Assembly (NCBI RefSeq): GCF_000422325.1
Contig: NZ_KE383818.1
Location: forward strand, 681,945-745,944
Direction of reading: 5' to 3'
DNA: 64,000 bases
Origin: Marinospirillum minutulum DSM 6287
GTDB taxonomy: Bacteria > Pseudomonadota > Gammaproteobacteria > Pseudomonadales > Halomonadaceae
In this document: in pieces, positions 63,404-64,000 of the stretch
Layout of the letters: each line of letters starts with the position of its first letter
Numbering within the stretch: position 1 is the first letter of the stretch
The notes under the pieces: generated by a model
What the model saw: the letters and a program-made list of their open reading frames with translations, nothing else
Databases searched by the model: none
What the model was told of the DNA's origin: nothing
Translations under genes and position numbers: made by a program

Positions 63404-64000
63404 TTGAAAAGCAGGCAACCATTAGTATGCATTTGCATACCTTTATATAACAATGAAAAAACTATCAGATGTACTCTTGATAGTTTGTTAGATCAGGATT
63501 ACGAAAATTTAATCATTAAGGTATTTGACAATGCTTCCATTGATTCAAGTTTAGCTATAGCTCATGGTTATGCTTTAAACAATCCCAATGTAATTGTGTT
63601 TTCTCGTGAAGAAACCGTATCGGGAGAAGATAACTTTAATACTTGCATTGAAAACGCAGATGGTGACTACACGGCAATATTCCACTCTGACGACGTATAT
63701 GACTCTCGTATTATCTCAGCTCAGGTAGCTTTTTTAGAGAAGCATTTGCAATCAGGAGCAGTATCGACACATGCAGATGTAATAGATAAAAATGGTGTGT
63801 TAATTTCTGAACGCTTTATTCCTAATGAATTACGCAACTGCGATGCTTCAGGAGTTGAATTAACTAGAAACGAGCTTCTAACACTAATTTTTGGTTATGG
63901 TAATTTCGTAACATGTCCCAGCGTCTTGTTTAGAACAAAAATACTAAAAGAAGATATCAAAAAATTTAGGGGGGATCTTTTCATGTCTTCTTCTGATTTG
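63404..64000 (+). CDS. Family 2 glycosyltransferase, N-terminal part (cut by window edge)
   Basis: The frame begins at TTG 63404, with AAGGG about 8 bases upstream, and reads on to the window edge (199 codons) without a stop. It opens LKSRQPLVCICIPLYNNEKT, the GT-A start, followed by LDSLLDQDYENLIIKVFDNASID and ADGDYTAIFHSDDVYD, which holds the metal-binding DxD-type SDD. It would add a sugar from a nucleotide donor at the cytoplasmic side. No ATG alternative is near. Confidence 0.88.
   Translation, partial: MKSRQPLVCICIPLYNNEKTIRCTLDSLLDQDYENLIIKVFDNASIDSSLAIAHGYALNNPNVIVFSREETVSGEDNFNTCIENADGDYTAIFHSDDVYDSRIISAQVAFLEKHLQSGAVSTHADVIDKNGVLISERFIPNELRNCDASGVELTRNELLTLIFGYGNFVTCPSVLFRTKILKEDIKKFRGDLFMSSSDL

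Overview
The window is a chromosomal segment of a gammaproteobacterium, probably an Oceanospirillales- or Pseudomonadales-type marine or brackish organism. This rests on gene order and protein similarity recognised by eye: tig-clpP-clpX-lon-hupB-ppiD, mfd next to an N-terminally extended GAPDH next to nqrABCDEF-nqrM, sthA, a single lolC-type gene with lolD, and comEC-exbB-exbD-msbA-lpxK. Base composition is moderate. The core genes use the leucine codon CTA heavily, which helps to spot genes of other origin. No rRNA genes, CRISPR arrays or recognisable transposases were found.

Layout. 1-3335 (minus strand): 5' end of an aromatic/aspartate aminotransferase, then folD followed by a small signalling cluster (CheY-like receiver, CheC-type phosphatase, PAS-GGDEF protein). 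3480-3935: a strong promoter, tRNA-Pro, tRNA-Arg and tRNA-His, and a terminator. 4034-12425: protein-quality-control block (tig, clpP, clpX, lon, hupB, ppiD). 12438-15178: nagZ, an MscS-type channel and a purine phosphoribosyltransferase. 15248-19548 (minus): csiV and mfd. 19745-29041: GAPDH, the Na+-translocating NADH:quinone reductase operon with nqrM, and sthA. 29038-29907 (minus): a Tus/Ter-family replication-fork-arrest protein, divergent from lolC-lolD. 31922-42583: DUF2062, comEC, exbB, exbD, msbA and lpxK, interrupted by accessory modules. 42607-45157: a TraF_2-like outer-membrane protein and a Wzz-like protein. 45195-64000: an O-antigen/surface polysaccharide locus that runs off the window.

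Accessory content. Between comEC and exbB sit two divergent toxin-antitoxin modules (ParD-like/RelE-ParE and AbiEi/AbiEii). Between exbB and exbD sits a two-gene cassette, an SMC/RecF-like AAA ATPase plus a DUF4276 (Toprim-like) protein. It is bounded by an exact 29-bp direct repeat that covers the original exbB/exbD gene overlap, so both host genes remain intact. I regard this as the best candidate for a poorly described, probably anti-phage, system with a precise insertion mechanism.

The polysaccharide locus carries two JUMPstart/ops elements (RfaH recruitment sites). The first is followed by a truncated rfbB remnant and an unrecognised two-gene module; the second heads the intact operon. 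That operon encodes a complete predicted CDP-yersiniose-type pathway (ddhD, ddhA, ddhB, ddhC, yerE-like, yerF-like), then a GDP-colitose-type pathway (gmm, gmd, colC/fcl-like, colD), then glycosyltransferases (a CgeB-like one, a GT10 fucosyl/colitosyltransferase-like one, a partial GT2) and a Wzx flippase. The surface polysaccharide is therefore predicted to carry two 3,6-dideoxyhexose-derived sugars, one of them branched.
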